NCBI GenBank assembly: GCA_019240405.1
Contig: JAFAYL010000063.1
Location: 1 to 64,000 of the forward strand
Length of the DNA: 64,000 bases
From: Acidobacteriaceae bacterium
GTDB taxonomy: Bacteria > Acidobacteriota > Terriglobia > Bryobacterales > Bryobacteraceae
Direction of reading: 5' to 3'
The notes under the pieces are model-generated. The model did not search any database. It worked only from the letters and a program-made list of their open reading frames with translations, and had not been told where the DNA came from. The translations under genes and the position numbers were made by a program. Below are positions 42,701-51,031 of this stretch, in pieces (position 1 is the first letter of the stretch; every line of letters begins with the position of its first letter).

Positions 42701-43190
42701 CGGCTGGGATCTGAGATGTGGGCTGTAATGCGTTGACTATACGCGTATCGTTTCCCGCGGCAACTGTGCTTGGGCCGGTTCCGATATTCACTGACAGCAC
42801 GCCATTGCTGTCGACGCTCAAAACAGAGTTGCTCGGGACTACGACGCCTCCAAGCGTACTTGGTCCGGCCGGCAAGAGCGTCGAGCCTCCCATCACAGTC
42901 CATACATTCGCCTGCGTGCAGGCGTACATGTTCTGACCAGGGCCCGCGGCAGTATTAAAGAAGAGTTGGCCAGTTTGGCAAGTGGCCGGAAGAGCCGAGC
43001 CGACCGCCACCGGTCTAGTGAAGGGAAACGTGGAAAAGTCAGGGTTATGACCTTGGGTGGAGAGATTGAGCGTGGTAACCGTCTGCCCAAATGCCTCAGC
43101 CGCCGCTAAGATCAATATCGCCAGGGCACATCTAAACCGCATCTTCGTTCGAGAACCTCCAATTCGCATAACTCGACCGGAAGTTCTCAC
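39786..43190 (-). CDS. large secreted tail-fibre-like protein with pectate-lyase-type beta-helix
   Basis: About 1134 residues. The signal peptide MRFRCALAILILAAAEAFGQ begins at residue 17 (ATG at 43142), which is probably the real start. Residues ~90-480 hold low-complexity Asn/Thr/Ala sequence with at least three copies of a ~90-residue unit (N-A-A-T-A-T-A-x-A-x-T-P-x-x-C ... F-A-x-G-I-x-A-x-G-x-A-x-C). Residues ~545-960 look like a parallel beta-helix of the Pectate_lyase_3 kind (VMGFGCKADDLTDDSGCFNTAIQ; VYVPNGRYKISNPIVLP). The C-terminal ~120 residues are a beta-rich domain. It resembles phage tail spikes and adhesins; no other phage genes are near. Confidence 0.65.
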   Translation of the reverse strand: MRTSGRVMRIGGSRTKMRFRCALAILILAAAEAFGQTVTTLNLSTQGHNPDFSTFPFTRPVAVGSALPATCQTGQLFFNTAAGPGQNMYACTQANVWTVMGGSTLLPAGPSTLGGVVVPSNSVLSVDSNGVLSVNIGTGPSTVAAGNDTRIVNALQPTSQIPAGNVLGLAPSATIDTTNASNISTGTLNLSLFPAKISSNTSGNAATATAFATTPQACSTGLFAQGISATGAANCAQVAYSQLSGAPSLYNQILQAGGRALTQRANLNFVAGSNITLTPTDNGLNTTTLTISSAGLQPPTTNNSIVKYSSGSSTTAAQSSDIIAALGFTPQNASALNSSNGYAGLDTNGLLLVNEMPPTINSNTNGRAATAAALSATPTGCVGNQFAQGIAANGNAICATPTSTSGLPDPGANGLVKRTAANTDTAATPGSDYYAPGTQIQPADLPGTIASSTTGNAATATALANTPSGCPGGQFATGITANGQALCGTPASPAGGVRTGTGLPTSSTCTSSALGNLYIQTGSFQRFFGCQYNGSSYTWWPMNPSQINVMGFGCKADDLTDDSGCFNTAIQTAQILNTYSGAIQGAEVYVPNGRYKISNPIVLPRTGVFASGSGGNVTAAVSLVGEHMTSTVLDGESITTGDVIMWQPCTLAGTPPACTSTTGRTQGERIANFTILPPNSLGPNGTGLGGIHYAYTRHSTGETGCYNGVTNAIATICTDEKARNMTFENLFFYGSNQYNPYEIYMEGDCNFCSFRNVWGDPSIGSGSVPFNTVLIRTDVCFAAELAQDACGLNYSMIENSGLGIERGGYGGTFQGSFNQSVMRATWSNGLWGGIANDPNAGVGGSYAYQFVNSFGSVLQDLVNEGGAGVQIQLTNSKLMHFINAQLGSPIITSTPGASPMGDGIHLTNSSENTFEGYGHATPFNSWSSKNAGIYMINIDANSHNNVFLKMEASSASDINVADLSTNFVQWCDESENTPTAKCGSPGLPQSGTPAGTPGTTAPGLWGTIGYGSGYLGNGGTAAVSAGPGAGSSPSLSLGAGSGNLRGTISLTTGSSPSANSVVATVTFANGFPSAPVCEVFPNGPSTAVLSGSALVYGANEAAGSSSAPASFQLMVGSTPLSPSTTYNWKYDCLR

Positions 43191-43346
43191 AGGCGGAGGT
43201 GATCTGTTTCGAAAAAGGGCTCCTAAATTTCAGAAATTACGGGAAAAATGAAAAGTGTAGATGATTGTGACTGGAGTTTTCCGCTTACCGAAAAGAGACT
43301 AGCCCCAGATCGGGCGGGCCCGCGTTCCAGCCGCGGCTGAGTTCGA

Positions 43347-43366
43347 GTAGAATGCTCGAAGGAGAC
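43347..43366 (+). promoter_or_regulatory. duplicated leader box, copy 1
   Basis: GTAGAATGCTCGAAGGAGAC, with 19 of 20 bases identical to 43679-43698. TAGAAT could be a -10 element, and AAGGAG serves as ribosome-binding site 6 nt ahead of the ATG at 43369. Confidence 0.45.
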
Positions 43367-43368
43367 AC

Positions 43369-43581
43369 ATGGCAGATATCCGTCAGTCGTCCGGCTCAGA
43401 GCCTTCAAAGACAATTTTTGACGCGGAGAGCGTGGCTGGCGACCTTTGGATGCGCCAGAACTATCACGATATTCACCTGGAGCTTAATTCAGACGAAACA
43501 ACCGCTTTCGTCCAAAGCGCCGAAGGAGCGGGCTTAATTCTCGAGCGCTCGAACGGTTTGTCAGGAGCGGCAGCAATCTAA
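43369..43581 (+). CDS. small hypothetical protein
   Basis: A 70-residue, mostly hydrophilic protein (MADIRQSSGSEPSKTIF...). Not recognised. A strong AAGGAG ribosome-binding site at proper spacing and the duplicated upstream box support it as real. The middle (DLWMRQNYHDIHLELNSDE) could form a helix or strand pair; there is no signal peptide or membrane segment. The TPR gene follows 131 bp downstream on the same strand. Confidence 0.5.
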   Translation: MADIRQSSGSEPSKTIFDAESVAGDLWMRQNYHDIHLELNSDETTAFVQSAEGAGLILERSNGLSGAAAI

Positions 43582-43678
43582 TCAAGAACCGAAATCCTCA
43601 CTGCTCCATGCAATAATGACGCGCGTTTCCTGGTTGCTGCACAGACGCCGCTAGTAAGCCGATTTCCGTAAGCTCTGC

Positions 43679-43698
43679 GTAAAATGCTCGAAGGAGAC
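43679..43698 (+). promoter_or_regulatory. duplicated leader box, copy 2
   Basis: GTAAAATGCTCGAAGGAGAC, matching 43347-43366. Here the AAGGAG lies 17 nt from the ATG at 43713, too far for a normal ribosome-binding site. This suggests that the box has another role, or that an insertion occurred. Confidence 0.4.
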
Positions 43699-43712
43699 CG
43701 AGACATCCTGAT

Positions 43713-44030
43713 ATGGCGACGAACCGCTTGCAAATTTTAGAGCAGATGGTTGCTCAGGACCCCGCAAATGCTTTTGCTCGTTACGGCCTCGCAATGGAAC
43801 ACGCAAGCCGGGGAGAGTGGGAGGATGCGGTTCGCGAGTTTCACACCTTGCTTGAACGCGATGAGAACTATACGGCCGCTTATTACCATGGCGGCCAAGC
43901 GCTGGAGAAATTAGGAGAAGTTGAGCAAGCTCGGAAAATGTATGAGAAAGGTGTCGAGATCAGCACGCGCAAAGGCGATTTGCACACACGCTCGGAGATT
44001 GAAGCGGCATTAAGTTTACTTCCGGTTTAG
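43713..44030 (+). CDS. small tetratricopeptide-repeat protein
   Basis: A 105-residue all-helical protein with two to three TPR units: NAFARYGLAMEHASRGEWEDAVREFHTLLERDENY, then TAAYYHGGQALEKLGEVEQARKMYEKGVEIS. TPRs bind partner proteins; no partner is evident. It has no signal peptide. It ends 16 bp before the convergent hexosaminidase gene. Confidence 0.85.
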   Translation: MATNRLQILEQMVAQDPANAFARYGLAMEHASRGEWEDAVREFHTLLERDENYTAAYYHGGQALEKLGEVEQARKMYEKGVEISTRKGDLHTRSEIEAALSLLPV

Positions 44031-44046
44031 CTTGAGAATGCGCGGT

Positions 44047-46182
44047 CTATTCTCTGATCCGTGCTGCCTCTACCAGCTTTTGAATCGCCGGAGCAATTTG
44101 AATCAGCATAAACGCATGCGGCTTTGCTGCATCGGCGATTGCGGCTAAGCTTTTCTGCTTCCAATCGGGCTCCAACTTCGCATCGGAGCTCAAAGACGAG
44201 AGCGCTTCCTGGCCGACTCTACACAACGTCACCAGAGAATCCGCAGCCGGAATGTCCTCGGTTAAGAGAGAATTTTTCTCCAAAATAGGATGCGCGATTC
44301 GGGCGCTATCGGACCAATCTTGAAGCTGTTTGCGCAATGCCTCCGCGTCTGCGGCGGATTTGGAGTTGGACAAATAATGATCGACTGCGTCGCGAAAGTT
44401 GCGGGCGGGGTCGCTTTCGGGCGCGATGGAATCCACAAGCCGGTTCAGCGGAGTGAGAATCGTATAGTTTTCAGCGTGCCGCTCATATTCTTTTACTGGT
44501 TCGAGCACGGAAGAGAATGAATCGAGAGACGCTGCAGAATCCGCGCCAGTGAGCCGCTGCCGCATCAATTCAAGGTTCGAGCGCTGCGTCAGCCCCAACC
44601 ACTCCAGCCAGTGATTGACCGCAGCAAGCCGGACATACATCGATGCGGAATCGGTCATCGACTCCGGGGACCAAAGCCGCTCGGCGATCGCAGCTAAGCG
44701 CGGCCAAAGCTTTGCATCAAGATTCTCGGCTGTCGCTAACTCCTCCCACATGGCTGCTTCGCCGCCCAGAATCCGCTTCTTTTGATCGTCGGTGAGATCA
44801 GCCGTCTCGCCCTTCATCGGATCTACTGCGTAGTGTTGCGAGGCGGGTTGCATCAGATCGAGATAATAGCCGGCCGAAAGGATTCCCTGGTATCCCTCGC
44901 GCGCAGCCTGCGCCAGGGACTTCTGACCGCGCCAGGACTGGATGACAACGCTTTTGGGAAGATCGGGGTGCAACACCTCATCCCAACCCACCATGTGCTT
45001 GCCATGCTTACTCAAGATTTTTAATAAGCGCTGATTGAAATAGGCCTGCAGAGCAGCGGCATCGCTGAACCCGTGCTTTTTCATGAAGGCCTGAATGTGG
45101 GGACTCTCGTTCCACTCTTTCGGATCGACCTCGTCTCCACCGATATGGAAGTACTCGTCGGGGAAGAGCTTTGACATCTCGCTAATGAAGCCCTCGAGGA
45201 ATCGGTACGTGTAGTCCTTTGTGGGATCTAAGAGAGCACTGTGTATGCCCGGAGCATGGACGACTTGATAAGGACCGGGACCACTACCTAGTTTGGGATA
45301 GCCGGGCAGCCAACTTGTGGCATGACCTGGCATATCGAACTCGGGTACGATCCGAATCCCGCGATTCGCGGCATAGGCGATCAACTCGCGAACTTCCGCC
45401 TGCGTGTAATACATGGCGTCCGAACCATACTGCTGAAGCCGCGGATACTTCTTGCTCTCCATTCGAAAGCCTTGATCGTCTGAGAGGTGCCAGTGAAACA
45501 CGTTAAGCTTCACCGCAGCCATTCCGTCGAGCGTGCGCTTGATTCCCTCGACGGGAATGAAGTGCCGCGATGAATCGAGTGAGAGTCCCCGCCACGCGAA
45601 ACGCGGTTCGTCACGGATCGTTAGATCGGGTATTGAGAACCCGGCCGCACTGGGCGTTCCTCCGGTGACGGATGTGTTTTGCTGAACTAATTGCAAGAAA
45701 GTTTCGATCCCGCGTATGGCTCCTAAAGGAGCATCCGCGGAAATTTTGGCATGCCCGCCAGAGACCTCGAGCGCATAGCGTTCGTTGTCACCGAGCCGCT
45801 GCGGAGGACGATGGTCCCGTTCTTCGACAATAATGGTTAGGGTCGCTGTTCCGCCGCCTGCAGCTATGTGTGGCGCGATAGGGATGCCGGTCTGACGCGC
45901 AAGCCGGGGAAAAACTCGCTGGACTGCGTCTTTCACACGGGCATCGGACGCGCCCGCGCCGGACAGAGACGCGCTGAAGTTTGTATCGATCTCTAGCCAC
46001 CCCGCTTGGCCAGTCACGTTCGAAGGCCAGGGCATGAGTGGCAAGCTCGTTGTTGTCGCCGGTGATTGCGCATTCAGGCTTATGCCGGTTACAACGATGA
46101 AGCCGATGAGCCAAAAGGCGGGGTTTAGGCCGTTTTTCGAGAATCTGGACACAGTCCCAGGGTATCGGCTAGTAGAACACAA
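44047..46182 (-). CDS. secreted beta-N-acetylhexosaminidase, GH20
   Basis: Up to 711 residues, with a signal peptide (core AFWLIGFIVVTGISLNA). A GH20b N-terminal domain (~45-165) precedes the (alpha/beta)8 catalytic domain: RFAWRGLSLDSSRHFIPVEGIKRTLD, HWHLSDDQGFR, and the catalytic Asp-Glu pair in FHIGGDEVDPKEW (~345). It uses substrate-assisted cleavage to release terminal GlcNAc/GalNAc from glycans or chitin. The start is uncertain: TTG at 46182 or GTG at 46152, both without a clear ribosome-binding site. Confidence 0.92.
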   Translation of the reverse strand: MCSTSRYPGTVSRFSKNGLNPAFWLIGFIVVTGISLNAQSPATTTSLPLMPWPSNVTGQAGWLEIDTNFSASLSGAGASDARVKDAVQRVFPRLARQTGIPIAPHIAAGGGTATLTIIVEERDHRPPQRLGDNERYALEVSGGHAKISADAPLGAIRGIETFLQLVQQNTSVTGGTPSAAGFSIPDLTIRDEPRFAWRGLSLDSSRHFIPVEGIKRTLDGMAAVKLNVFHWHLSDDQGFRMESKKYPRLQQYGSDAMYYTQAEVRELIAYAANRGIRIVPEFDMPGHATSWLPGYPKLGSGPGPYQVVHAPGIHSALLDPTKDYTYRFLEGFISEMSKLFPDEYFHIGGDEVDPKEWNESPHIQAFMKKHGFSDAAALQAYFNQRLLKILSKHGKHMVGWDEVLHPDLPKSVVIQSWRGQKSLAQAAREGYQGILSAGYYLDLMQPASQHYAVDPMKGETADLTDDQKKRILGGEAAMWEELATAENLDAKLWPRLAAIAERLWSPESMTDSASMYVRLAAVNHWLEWLGLTQRSNLELMRQRLTGADSAASLDSFSSVLEPVKEYERHAENYTILTPLNRLVDSIAPESDPARNFRDAVDHYLSNSKSAADAEALRKQLQDWSDSARIAHPILEKNSLLTEDIPAADSLVTLCRVGQEALSSLSSDAKLEPDWKQKSLAAIADAAKPHAFMLIQIAPAIQKLVEAARIRE

Positions 46183-46465
46183 ACAGGCTATTTACGTTAC
46201 CTAGGCCGTTTTCTAAGGAATCCGAACAGCCCCTAAGAGGAAATGCTCATCCTTCCGAATGAGCATTTCTCTTCCTGTTTCCAGGCCCTGGCGTACCAGG
46301 GTTACGTTTAATGGGAGAACAGGTTCGACGGTATCGCAACCGGCAAAATCCTGTTTGTGATTGGAGTGTAGGGCCAGCGGGGGGCTAAGTCAAGGGCAAT
46401 TTTGCGCTTCATTCGAAGGCATCGTAACCACCTGCAACACAAGCATTTGGGCGCTACCCAGGAAT
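46183..46465. repeat. intergenic region with two hairpins
   Basis: An 11-bp perfect stem GAAATGCTCAT (46240-46250) / ATGAGCATTTC (46259-46269) with an 8-nt loop, then a 6-bp stem CCCTGG/CCAGGG (46286-46301) with a 4-nt loop. The first is probably the transcript end of the secA operon, although no clear U-run follows. The second lies upstream of the hexosaminidase gene. Nothing else is recognised in the remaining ~150 bp. Confidence 0.45.
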
Positions 46466-47383
46466 TTAGCTGCCGGTCAGATTGAGGGTAATCATGGATT
46501 CGTCGGCCTCAAGCGTTCCATACCGGCGCCTGTAGAGCCGCATGCCCCCGTAAATGATTCCTGCCGTCAAGCACAGCCCCGAAAGAATCGCGCTCAAGTA
46601 CAAAATATTGATTAGTAATTGGAAAAGCGGCTTGATCGGGCCAGGGGACGGAACCTCATTCCAAGTGATCTTCGCTTCATATTCGACGCGGCTTAGGAGG
46701 GTTTGCGCTTGGGCATCGGTGGCCGGGCCAAACACCGCAGCAATCAAGACGCCGGACCGCTTGGCCCGCACACCGGCTATGGACTGCAGGCCGGGGAAAT
46801 GGAGGCGGGCCATTTCCGGCGTCGGGTAATAGAAAATTGCGAAACGAACTGGACTGGGGCTCTGGCCGACCTTATAGGACGCAACCTCAGCTTCGGCACC
46901 CTGCTCGAAGCCGGGATGGGCTGCTGTAAGCTCCGGCGCAAAGGCGTTCAGAGAGGCAGGTCCCAGTACGTAACGCGCTGAATTTGCGATCCTTCCTTCG
47001 CGTGGGAGGAAGGTCAAGATAGCTGGAAGCGAACTGTCGCGGCGATTGGGTAACCGGGCGAATACGGCATCAAGATCGGATTTGTTCGGTTTGCCTCTTC
47101 CGAAGACAAACACGTAATTGTCATCGAAAACTACGGTCCGATCAGTGTCCTCCGTGCAAAACGAAGCCAAATCGCAGGAGCGAGCTTTTGCGGAACGAAG
47201 CCATTGCCAAGCCGCCAGAGCACCCGTCTGGTCTTTCATTTGATAGGTGGTGACGGTGAGTTTATCTCGGTGCGTGATTTCAGAGGCGACTAAACCGTAT
47301 TCGTGCCAAAGCGCCGAGTCGTCGGCGGACAGTGAGGCACTTAACAGAAACGAGAGGAGGATCAGGCCGCCGCGCCGTGACAT
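46466..47383 (-). CDS. DUF6599-like exported membrane-anchored protein
   Basis: A 305-residue protein with an N-terminal signal peptide ([14 protein letters not shown]), a ~230-residue extracytoplasmic domain with two halves of alternating strands and helices ([40 protein letters not shown]), and one C-terminal membrane helix ([21 protein letters not shown]) followed by a basic tail. I recall this as a family common in Acidobacteriota but without known function. Its start lies inside the end of secA (22-base overlap), so it is translated from the same mRNA. Confidence 0.65.
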   Translation of the reverse strand: MSRRGGLILLSFLLSASLSADDSALWHEYGLVASEITHRDKLTVTTYQMKDQTGALAAWQWLRSAKARSCDLASFCTEDTDRTVVFDDNYVFVFGRGKPNKSDLDAVFARLPNRRDSSLPAILTFLPREGRIANSARYVLGPASLNAFAPELTAAHPGFEQGAEAEVASYKVGQSPSPVRFAIFYYPTPEMARLHFPGLQSIAGVRAKRSGVLIAAVFGPATDAQAQTLLSRVEYEAKITWNEVPSPGPIKPLFQLLINILYLSAILSGLCLTAGIIYGGMRLYRRRYGTLEADESMITLNLTGS

Positions 47384-50181
47384 TTCTTATACTTCTTTCC
47401 GCTACCACACGGGCACAGTTCGTTCCGCCCCACTTTCGGTCCTTTCGAAACCGTTGTTGGCTGGGTGCCAGTACCGTTCCCACCCGCGAATTGGAGCTCG
47501 GCAAGCTCCTTATCTTTCTTCCTGTGGATATTGCGCGTTAAATCCAGAACCGATTGCTGGGCGTGGCGCTGTTGTTCTTCGAGTTGAGCGGTGCTTATTT
47601 CCGGTTCGGCCCCATCGCTAAGCTCGTCGATTTCGAGCTCCGGCTCAGGGTACGGGAGTGGCACAGCGCCGGTCTCGACCCGCATGAAGTACAGGAACCG
47701 GATGGTCTCGTCCTCGATGCGCTCCATCATGTCCTGGAACATGGTGAAGGATTCTTTTTTGTACTCGATCAGCGGATCTTTTTGGCCGTAGCCGCGAAGG
47801 CCGATGCCTTCTTTCAGGTGGTCCATGGAAAGCAGGTGATCTTTCCATTGGTTGTCGACGACGTTGAGCATGATGATCCGCTCGGCTTGACGCAGATTGT
47901 CGGCGCCGATCATGCGTTCCTTTTCGTCGTAGCGGGTGGTCAGCAGGTCGTTCAGATGCTCCTCGATCTGTTCGCGATCGAGACCAGTGAGCTCATCGAT
48001 TTCAATCTTTGATCCGAACTGATTTAGAACAGCAGTTTGGAGGCCCGGCAGATCGTATTGGTCGGCTCGAACGCCCTCGGGACTATATTGGTCGACATAG
48101 CTGCCGACGATCCCGCTGACGATATTCAGAATACGTTCTTTCTGGTTTTCTCCCTCTAAGAGCTGACGCCTCATCCCGTATACAGCCTGGCGCTGCTTAT
48201 TCATCACGTCGTCATATTCGAGGACGTGTTTGCGCGACGCAAAGTGCTGAGCCTCGACGGCCTTCTGCGCGGCTGCGATGCGCCTGGTGATGAGGCGCGA
48301 TTCAATCGGTACGTCCTCTTCCATGCCGAGACGGAGCATGAGGTTTTGCATCCGCTCGCCGCCGAAGATTCGAAGCAGGTCGTCCTGCAGTGAAAGGTAA
48401 AAACGCGAACTGCCGGGATCGCCTTGACGCCCCGCGCGGCCTCGCAACTGGTTATCAATGCGGCGGGATTCGTGGCGTTCGGTTCCCAGAATGTGCAACC
48501 CGCCGAGCTCGACCACTTGTTGATGCTCGGCCTCCACTTCGAGTTTGATCTGATCCTTGATTTGCTCGAGCTCAACCGGAGCCAGCACCTCGACCGGCTT
48601 ACCCAGTTTTTTCAATCGTTCTTCGAAAAGGAACTCGGCGTTGCCGCCCAGCAGAATGTCTGTGCCGCGGCCGGCCATGTTGGTTGAAACAGTGACTGCG
48701 CCTTTGCGTCCGGCCTGAGCGACGATGTGGGCTTCGCGCTCGTGATTTTTGGCGTTCAGGACCTCATGGCGCACGCCCATGCGTTTCAAGATGCCCGACA
48801 ATCGCTCCGATTTTTCGACTGAGATAGTACCGACGAGAACAGGCTGACCTTTTTCGTTAAGCGCCTTGATCTCTTTGGCGGCGTTGCGGAATTTCTCTTC
48901 CTCGGTGCGGTAGACGATATCCGCATGTTCAGTGCGAATCATCGGCTTATTCGTCGGGATGACGGTGACTTCGAGGTTGTAGATTTTATTGAACTCAGCC
49001 GCTTCGGTGTCGGCGGTGCCCGTCATGCCGGCCAGCTTCTTGTACATGCGGAAAAAGTTTTGAAAGGTGATGCTGGCGAGGGTCTGGGTTTCGCGCTCGA
49101 TTTTTACGTTTTCTTTGGCCTCGACAGCCTGATGCAGACCATCGCTCCAACGCCGGCCGGGCATGAGGCGCCCCGTAAACTCGTCAACGATAATTACCTG
49201 GCCGTCTTGCACCACGTAGTCGCGATCGCGCTGGTAGAGGATGTGCGAGCGCAACGCTTGCTGCACGTGATGATTCATTTCGATGTTGGCCGGATCGTAG
49301 AGATTGCCGGTGTTGAGCAGCTTTTCGACTTTCAGTACGCCTTGCTCGGTGAGAGCCGCGGTGCGGTGTTTTTCATCTACGGTGAAGTCGCCCGTTGTGT
49401 ACTGCTGGCCTGGCTCCTTGCCTTCGATCACTTCTCCGCGCTCGAGAAGAGGAATGATACGGTTGACGCGGTAGTATTTGTCGGTCGATTCTTCGCTCGG
49501 GCCCGCGATGATCAATGGAGTTCGCGCTTCGTCGATCAGGATGGAATCGACTTCGTCGACGATTCCGAAGTTGTAACTGCGCTGCACGCAATCTTCGAGC
49601 CGGAACTTCATGTTGTCGCGAAGATAATCGAAGCCGAACTCGTTGTTTGTCCCGTAAGTGATATCGGAGGCGTAAGCCGCCCGGCGCTCGGCGTCATCGA
49701 GATCGTGGACGATGGTTCCCACCGTAAGCCCGAGAGCGCGATGGATGCGCCCCATCCATTCCGAGTCGCGACGCGCCAGGTAATCATTGACGGTGACGAT
49801 GTGCACGCCTTGACCGGTGAGCGCATTGAGATAGCTGGGCAAGGTTGCGACGAGCGTCTTGCCTTCACCGGTTTTCATTTCGGCAATGCGCCCGCGATGA
49901 AGCACGATGCCGCCGATGAGCTGCACATCGAAGTGACGCATATTTAAGAAGCGGCGACCGGCCTCGCGACAGACCGCAAAGGCTTCGATCAGCAAGTCAT
50001 CGAGCGGAGCGCCATTCGCCAGGCGCTGCTTGAATTCGGCTGTCTTGGCCGCTAAATCGGCGTCGGAAAGTGATTGGAAGTGGGGTTCGAGATCGTTGAT
50101 GGCCGCGAGCATGGGACGCATCGCCTTGATCTCACGTTCGTGTTTGGTGCCGAAAACCTTGGCGAGCAGTCGATCGAGCAT
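47362..50181 (-). CDS. secA: preprotein translocase ATPase SecA
   Basis: A 939-residue motor of the Sec pathway: Walker A region [13 protein letters not shown] (~100), [19 protein letters not shown] (Walker B), [36 protein letters not shown], and [24 protein letters not shown]. The C-terminal SEC-C zinc motif [14 protein letters not shown] is complete and would bind SecB or ribosomes. Length and motifs are normal. It is a highly conserved housekeeping gene and would be a useful taxonomic marker for the window. Confidence 0.98.
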   Translation of the reverse strand: MLDRLLAKVFGTKHEREIKAMRPMLAAINDLEPHFQSLSDADLAAKTAEFKQRLANGAPLDDLLIEAFAVCREAGRRFLNMRHFDVQLIGGIVLHRGRIAEMKTGEGKTLVATLPSYLNALTGQGVHIVTVNDYLARRDSEWMGRIHRALGLTVGTIVHDLDDAERRAAYASDITYGTNNEFGFDYLRDNMKFRLEDCVQRSYNFGIVDEVDSILIDEARTPLIIAGPSEESTDKYYRVNRIIPLLERGEVIEGKEPGQQYTTGDFTVDEKHRTAALTEQGVLKVEKLLNTGNLYDPANIEMNHHVQQALRSHILYQRDRDYVVQDGQVIIVDEFTGRLMPGRRWSDGLHQAVEAKENVKIERETQTLASITFQNFFRMYKKLAGMTGTADTEAAEFNKIYNLEVTVIPTNKPMIRTEHADIVYRTEEEKFRNAAKEIKALNEKGQPVLVGTISVEKSERLSGILKRMGVRHEVLNAKNHEREAHIVAQAGRKGAVTVSTNMAGRGTDILLGGNAEFLFEERLKKLGKPVEVLAPVELEQIKDQIKLEVEAEHQQVVELGGLHILGTERHESRRIDNQLRGRAGRQGDPGSSRFYLSLQDDLLRIFGGERMQNLMLRLGMEEDVPIESRLITRRIAAAQKAVEAQHFASRKHVLEYDDVMNKQRQAVYGMRRQLLEGENQKERILNIVSGIVGSYVDQYSPEGVRADQYDLPGLQTAVLNQFGSKIEIDELTGLDREQIEEHLNDLLTTRYDEKERMIGADNLRQAERIIMLNVVDNQWKDHLLSMDHLKEGIGLRGYGQKDPLIEYKKESFTMFQDMMERIEDETIRFLYFMRVETGAVPLPYPEPELEIDELSDGAEPEISTAQLEEQQRHAQQSVLDLTRNIHRKKDKELAELQFAGGNGTGTQPTTVSKGPKVGRNELCPCGSGKKYKKCHGAAA

Positions 50182-50268
50182 ACTTGCGGGGCTGTAATTA
50201 CCAGTTTAGCTGGAAAGAAGGTGATTGGCTGCTTAAGCGTCCGACCGATGATAACTATTACAGTGATC

Positions 50269-50655
50269 TCACCAGAGACGCCGCACGCCGTAGCTATCGA
50301 AACGAATTTCGTTGCTAACGATTGGTACATTTTCTGCTTGAGCTTGGGCGATCAGCATGCGGTCGAAAGGATCCTTATGGGATCCAGGGAGGAGGCCAGC
50401 CCGAATGGCGTGCTCACCTGAAATTGGGAGTATCTGGAAACCCTCCCGCACGATCTGGCCGGTAAAATCCGTTGCAAGATCGGCGGCTGTGGGTAATTTC
50501 CCTAGCCTAACTTTTGTGGCAATCTCCCACGCCGAAGCTGCGCTTACAAATACAGTGTTTCTGGTTTCGGCGATGATTCTACGTGCGGCTTTCGTCAGCG
50601 CCGGATCGTCAGAAAGCCACCAAAGCAGCGCATGAGTGTCGAGAAGAGCCTGCAC
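50269..50655 (-). CDS. VapC-type PIN-domain toxin
   Basis: A 128-residue PIN ribonuclease: LLDTHALLWWLSDD with the first Asp, SAASAWEIATKVRLGKL with the conserved Glu, and SHKDPFDRMLIAQAQ with two further Asp. It probably cleaves RNA when free of antitoxin. GTG start 4 nt after the antitoxin stop. The sequence is closest to the subgroup paired with Phd/YefM-type antitoxins. Confidence 0.9.
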   Translation of the reverse strand: MQALLDTHALLWWLSDDPALTKAARRIIAETRNTVFVSAASAWEIATKVRLGKLPTAADLATDFTGQIVREGFQILPISGEHAIRAGLLPGSHKDPFDRMLIAQAQAENVPIVSNEIRFDSYGVRRLW

Positions 50656-50659
50656 CGTG

Positions 50660-50896
50660 TTACTTCCAGGCGGATAATTCCTCAGCAGGTAGAGGCTCGA
50701 AGAATTCTGGACCGACGAACAATTTACCCTTTAGAGAGCCGGGCTGCCGTTTGCCTTTAACTTCACCTACGGGGAGAAGCCGCGCAACTGGTTTGGAACC
50801 GCGCGAGATGATGATTTCCTCGCCCCCTGCAGCTTTTTGGATGAGACGTGAAAGATTTGTCTTGGCCTGATGAACGGTCACAACGTTGGTCTTCAT
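50660..50896 (-). CDS. Phd/YefM-type antitoxin
   Basis: A 78-residue protein: VVTVHQAKTNLSRLIQKAAGGEEIIISRGSKPVARLLPV is the standard N-terminal dimerisation and DNA-binding fold. The C-terminal ~30 residues (GKLFVGPEFFEPLPAEELSAWK) should fold only on binding the toxin. First gene of the pair, with paired palindromes over and ahead of its start codon. Confidence 0.9.
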   Translation of the reverse strand: MKTNVVTVHQAKTNLSRLIQKAAGGEEIIISRGSKPVARLLPVGEVKGKRQPGSLKGKLFVGPEFFEPLPAEELSAWK

Positions 50897-50917
50897 TAGC
50901 TAATTCATTTTAGCTAA
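50896..50917 (-). promoter_or_regulatory. paired palindromic operator of the toxin-antitoxin operon
   Basis: TTAGCTAA occurs at 50896-50903 and again at 50910-50917, 14 bp apart centre to centre. The first copy overlaps the antitoxin start codon (CAT at 50894-50896 on the plus strand). Two identical palindromes here are the usual layout for cooperative autorepression by the toxin-antitoxin complex. Confidence 0.7.
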
Positions 50918-51031
50918 TCAGGCGGGATACGGGTGATCTTTGTGCGTAGAACTGGCAGCGCGGGAACGCCCATCGCGCGTTCGCCACGCTGCCACTCTGA
51001 ATGTTGCGGCTAGAGGGAGTGGCGATTCGCC

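Noticed and set aside
39786-43190. Prophage remnant
   Set aside because: Only one tail-spike-like gene, with a secretion signal; no capsid, terminase, integrase or attachment sites nearby.
46183-46465. Small RNA or tRNA in the secA-hexosaminidase gap
   Set aside because: The two hairpins do not form a cloverleaf and no promoter plus terminator pair frames a transcript.
48925-49947. 340-residue open frame opposite secA
   Set aside because: Shadow of secA on the other strand; no family features and no ribosome-binding site, whereas secA is fully conserved.
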